Under the pieces are notes generated by a model, which had not been told where the DNA came from, did no database searches, and was given only the letters and a program-made list of their open reading frames with translations. Positions 61,778 to 64,000 of a stretch of 64,000 nucleotides of DNA are shown here, piece after piece. The position numbers and the translations under genes were made by a program. The stretch covers positions 7,936,001-8,000,000 of the forward strand of contig NZ_BHZC01000001.1 of the NCBI RefSeq assembly GCF_003865135.1, given 5' to 3'. Positions within the stretch are counted from its first letter, which is position 1. Each line of letters starts with the position of its first letter. Source of the stretch: Streptomyces chrestomyceticus JCM 4735 (GTDB lineage Bacteria; Actinomycetota; Actinomycetes; Streptomycetales; Streptomycetaceae).

Positions 61778-61807
61778 TTGCCACCCCAGTTCTTATACGC
61801 GTATAGT
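61778..61807 (+). promoter_or_regulatory. Promoter with overlapping 12-bp palindromic operator
   Basis: TTGCCA (61778-61783), an 18-base gap and TATAGT (61802-61807) form a good housekeeping promoter. The perfect palindrome TATACGCGTATA (61794-61805) overlaps the minus-10 box, an ideal place for a repressor. It drives the ABC transporter pair starting at 61897. Confidence 0.7.
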
Positions 61808-61896
61808 TTCTGGGTGGAGCCCAGTCATGAGCGGTTGTCGACGCGGCCGGACGCCGCGCGAGCCGCCGACCCGGCCTTGGAGGGCGGGACTTTTCT

Positions 61897-63771
61897 ATGG
61901 CCACGACAGAACAGGTGAGCACGCTCACCGACGGAACCGGCGGCCGCACGGCCGACGACCCCACCGCGGCGGGTGAGCCGCCCGGCGCGGCACACGGCGG
62001 CCCGGAGGAACAGGCGGCGCAGGGCCGCCGGATGCTGGTCAGGCTGCTGCGCCCGTACCGGGGACGGCTCGTCGCCGTCCTGGTGCTGCAGGCGGTGGGC
62101 GCCCTGGCCGGCCTCGCCCCGCTGCTCGCCCTGGCCGAGATCGGCCGGGAACTGCTCGCCCCCGGACCGGCCGACCGCACCGCCGTGTGGACCGCCGTCG
62201 TCTTAGGCGCCGCGGGCCTGCTGGTACGGGTCCTGTTCACCGCGGCCGCCGGCGGGTGCGGCCACCTCGTCGACGGGGACCTGCACCTGTCGCTGCGCAA
62301 GTCACTGGCCCAGCGCCTCGGGCGGGTGCCCCTGGGCTGGTTCTCGCGCCGCAGCTCGGGCGAGGTGAACGGCGTGGTGCAGGGCGACGTCGACACGCTG
62401 CACCACCTGATCGCCCACACGCCCGGCGAGTTCACCTCCGCCGTCGTCGTCCCCGTCGCCTCGCTGGCCTACCTGGCCTGGGTGGACTGGCGGCTGACAC
62501 TCGTCGCGCTGATCCCGGTCCTGTTCGGCGTGGCGGTGCACCGCCTGCTGTCGAGCGAGGAACGGCGCCGCCAGGGCATGGCCGTGGGCCAGGCCATGGG
62601 CCGTATCGGCGCCTCGTCCGTGGAGTTCGTCCAGGGCATCTCCGTCGTGAAGACCTTCGGCGGCGCGGGCCGGGTCCACCAGCGCTACCGGCGGGCCGCC
62701 GACGACTTCGCCGACTTCTTCCTCGGCTACGTCGCCGGGAGCGCGGGCCTGGCGTCGCTGTCCGCCCTCGTCCTGGCACCGCCGTTCGTCCTGCTGCTCA
62801 TCCTGACCGGCGGCACCCTGCTGATCACCCAGGGCGCCATGCCGCCCGCCGAACTGCTGCCGTTCCTGCTGCTGTCCGTGGCGCTGACGGCGCCGGTCGC
62901 GGCGCTGGGCCACGGCATGGACAACATCCACGCCGCCGAACGGTCCGCCGACCGCATCCACGCGATGCTCAGCGCCCGGCCGCTGCCGGTCCCGGCCCGG
63001 CCGGCCCTCCCGAACGGGGACCGCGTGGAGTACCGCGGCGTCGGCTTCGCCTACGACGACGGCCACCCGGTGCTGCACGACATCGACCTCGTCCTGGAAC
63101 CCGGCACCACCACCGCCCTCGTCGGCCCCTCCGGCGCGGGCAAGTCCACCCTCGCCCAGATGCTGCCCCGCTTCTTCGACCCGACGCGCGGCGCGGTCCT
63201 GCTCGGCGGGGTCGACGTCCGCGACATCGGCGACGAACAGCTCTACCAGCGGGTCGCGTTCATCTTCCAGGACGTCCGGGTGCTGCGCGCCACGGTCGCC
63301 GAGAACATCGCGCTGGCGGTGCCGGACGCCGATCGCGCCGCGGTCGTCGCCGCCGCCCGCGCGGCGGGCCTGCACGAGCGTGTCGCGGCCCTGCCGCACG
63401 GGTACGACTCCGTGCTCGGCGAGGACATCGGCCTGTCCGGCGGCGAGGCACAGCGGCTCGGCATCGCCCGCGCGCTGCTCATCGACGCCCCCGTGCTCGT
63501 CCTCGACGAGGCCATGTCCTTCGCCGACGCCAAGACCCAGGCGGAGCTCCGGCAAGCCCTGGACGTGCTGTGCGCGGGACGCACCCAGCTCGTCATCGCG
63601 CACCGGCTGGAGACCGTCACCCGCGCCGACCGCATCGTCGTCATGGAGGACGGCCGCATCGTGGAGAGCGGAACGTACCAGGAACTCATGGGCGCCGGCG
63701 GCAAGCTCGCCCAGATGTGGCGGGCCCAGCACCGCCACGCGAACGGCACGCACGAAGGGACCGGCCGATGA
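61897..63771 (+). CDS. Fused permease-ATPase ABC transporter (YbtP-like half of a pair)
   Basis: A 624-residue ABC half-transporter. After a 45-residue polar tail come six membrane helices (about 60-335) and an ATPase with Walker A GPSGAGKST (410-418), signature LSGGEAQRLGIARAL (513-527), Walker B VLVLDEA (about 533) and the H-loop IAHRLETVTRADR. Topology is exporter-type, yet YbtP/YbtQ of the yersiniabactin system have this fold and import the siderophore. The pairing with a second such gene (ATGA overlap) next to thiazoline-NRPS genes suggests the same use. Export remains possible. Confidence 0.85.
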   Translation: MATTEQVSTLTDGTGGRTADDPTAAGEPPGAAHGGPEEQAAQGRRMLVRLLRPYRGRLVAVLVLQAVGALAGLAPLLALAEIGRELLAPGPADRTAVWTAVVLGAAGLLVRVLFTAAAGGCGHLVDGDLHLSLRKSLAQRLGRVPLGWFSRRSSGEVNGVVQGDVDTLHHLIAHTPGEFTSAVVVPVASLAYLAWVDWRLTLVALIPVLFGVAVHRLLSSEERRRQGMAVGQAMGRIGASSVEFVQGISVVKTFGGAGRVHQRYRRAADDFADFFLGYVAGSAGLASLSALVLAPPFVLLLILTGGTLLITQGAMPPAELLPFLLLSVALTAPVAALGHGMDNIHAAERSADRIHAMLSARPLPVPARPALPNGDRVEYRGVGFAYDDGHPVLHDIDLVLEPGTTTALVGPSGAGKSTLAQMLPRFFDPTRGAVLLGGVDVRDIGDEQLYQRVAFIFQDVRVLRATVAENIALAVPDADRAAVVAAARAAGLHERVAALPHGYDSVLGEDIGLSGGEAQRLGIARALLIDAPVLVLDEAMSFADAKTQAELRQALDVLCAGRTQLVIAHRLETVTRADRIVVMEDGRIVESGTYQELMGAGGKLAQMWRAQHRHANGTHEGTGR

Positions 63772-64000
63772 TCCGACTGCTCCTGCGGGTCATGGGCGAG
63801 ACACACGGCCGCCCCGTACGCCGCACGCTCGTCCTGATGGCGGCACGGACCGTCGTGGAGGGCCTGTCCTACGCGCTGCTCGTGCCGCTGCTGCGCGCCC
63901 TGCTGGGGCCGCGGCCCGCCGACGCCTGGCCGTGGCTCGGCGCCTTCGCCGCCGCGTTCCTGCTGTGCGCCGTCCTCGGCTACCGCAGCGTCCTGACGGG
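63768..64000 (+). CDS. Second ABC transporter half (YbtQ-like), cut by window end
   Basis: The ATG at 63768 overlaps the previous TGA in ATGA. The 77 visible residues contain an amphipathic start and two hydrophobic helices (TLVLMAARTVVEGLSYALLVPLLRALLG and AFAAAFLLCAVLGYR), as at the start of a fused permease-ATPase. Its partner upstream and this overlap point to a heterodimer. The rest lies outside the window. Confidence 0.75.
   Translation, partial: MIRLLLRVMGETHGRPVRRTLVLMAARTVVEGLSYALLVPLLRALLGPRPADAWPWLGAFAAAFLLCAVLGYRSVLT

Noticed and set aside
52569..61900. Iron (IdeR/DmdR) or zinc (Zur) boxes in the metallophore-type cluster
   Set aside because: Neither a TTAGGTTAGGCTAACCTAA-like nor a TGAAAATGATTTTCA-like site was seen in the gaps; the palindromes found are different.
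1..64000. tRNA, rRNA and transposase genes
   Set aside because: None recognised on reading both strands; no CCA-ended cloverleaf with a T-loop sequence and no DDE-type protein found.

Overview
The window is very GC-rich DNA with strong third-position GC bias, dense gene packing, GTG starts, GA-rich ribosome binding sites and TANNNT minus-10 boxes. With the family content (MEDS/STAS/anti-sigma ATPase proteins, DUF574 methyltransferase, CsbD, TerD, Rv1733c-like protein, NRPS genes) this points to a Streptomyces or close relative. No rRNA, tRNA, transposase or integrase gene was found.

Region 1 (1-21.9 kb) is mixed chromosomal content. It holds the end of a PLP-dependent cysteine synthase-like enzyme, a DeoR regulator, a large membrane alpha/beta hydrolase and a beta-helix/AAA+ ATPase fusion. 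It also holds a stress and signalling cluster (CBS-BON, anti-sigma ATPase, MEDS-STAS), a MOSC protein, a TerD protein, an HpnB-like glycosyltransferase, a MurI-like racemase, a Nudix hydrolase, a 19-bp tandem array, secreted proteins, a DUF574 methyltransferase and a sigma-like gene pair.

Region 2 (22.2-26.5 kb) is a three-gene operon for pipecolate/lysine breakdown: an AmaA-like oxidase, an HglS-like 2-oxoadipate dioxygenase/decarboxylase and an AmaB-like semialdehyde dehydrogenase. A 15-bp palindrome lies upstream.

Region 3 (26.6-40.2 kb) carries small regulators and orphan proteins, a TetR/CocE-esterase divergent pair and an ArsR/SnoaL divergent pair, each with a palindrome in the shared gap. 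A compact Mrp-type antiporter operon follows (short E, fused F-G, B-like, B, C, D; no MrpA). Next is a PTS-type dihydroxyacetone kinase operon (dhaK, dhaL, dhaM).

Region 4 (40.3-50.8 kb) has a UDP-GlcNAc 2-epimerase in an operon with three tandem paralogous NHL-repeat proteins. Facing away is a small membrane protein coupled to a processive-type GT2 glycosyltransferase. I see this as a candidate undescribed surface-glycan system.

Region 5 (50.8-51.35 kb) is an orphan type I-E-like CRISPR array that decays away from its presumed leader, with no cas gene in view.

Region 6 (52.7-64 kb) is the start of a thiazoline-type metallophore gene cluster. It has a PchF-like NRPS (docking-Cy-A(Cys)-MT-T-TE, with a cysteine in place of the TE serine), a saccharopine-dehydrogenase-like reductase, a cupin, a cobalamin-type radical SAM protein and the first of two paired fused ABC transporters reminiscent of YbtP/YbtQ. 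The cluster runs off the right edge.

Three genes (8577-9034, 30426-32164, 52765-58325) are each broken by an apparent one-base loss in a G or C run. In all three, restoring one base gives a full-length family member. Sequencing or assembly error is the simplest explanation, but real mutation cannot be excluded here.
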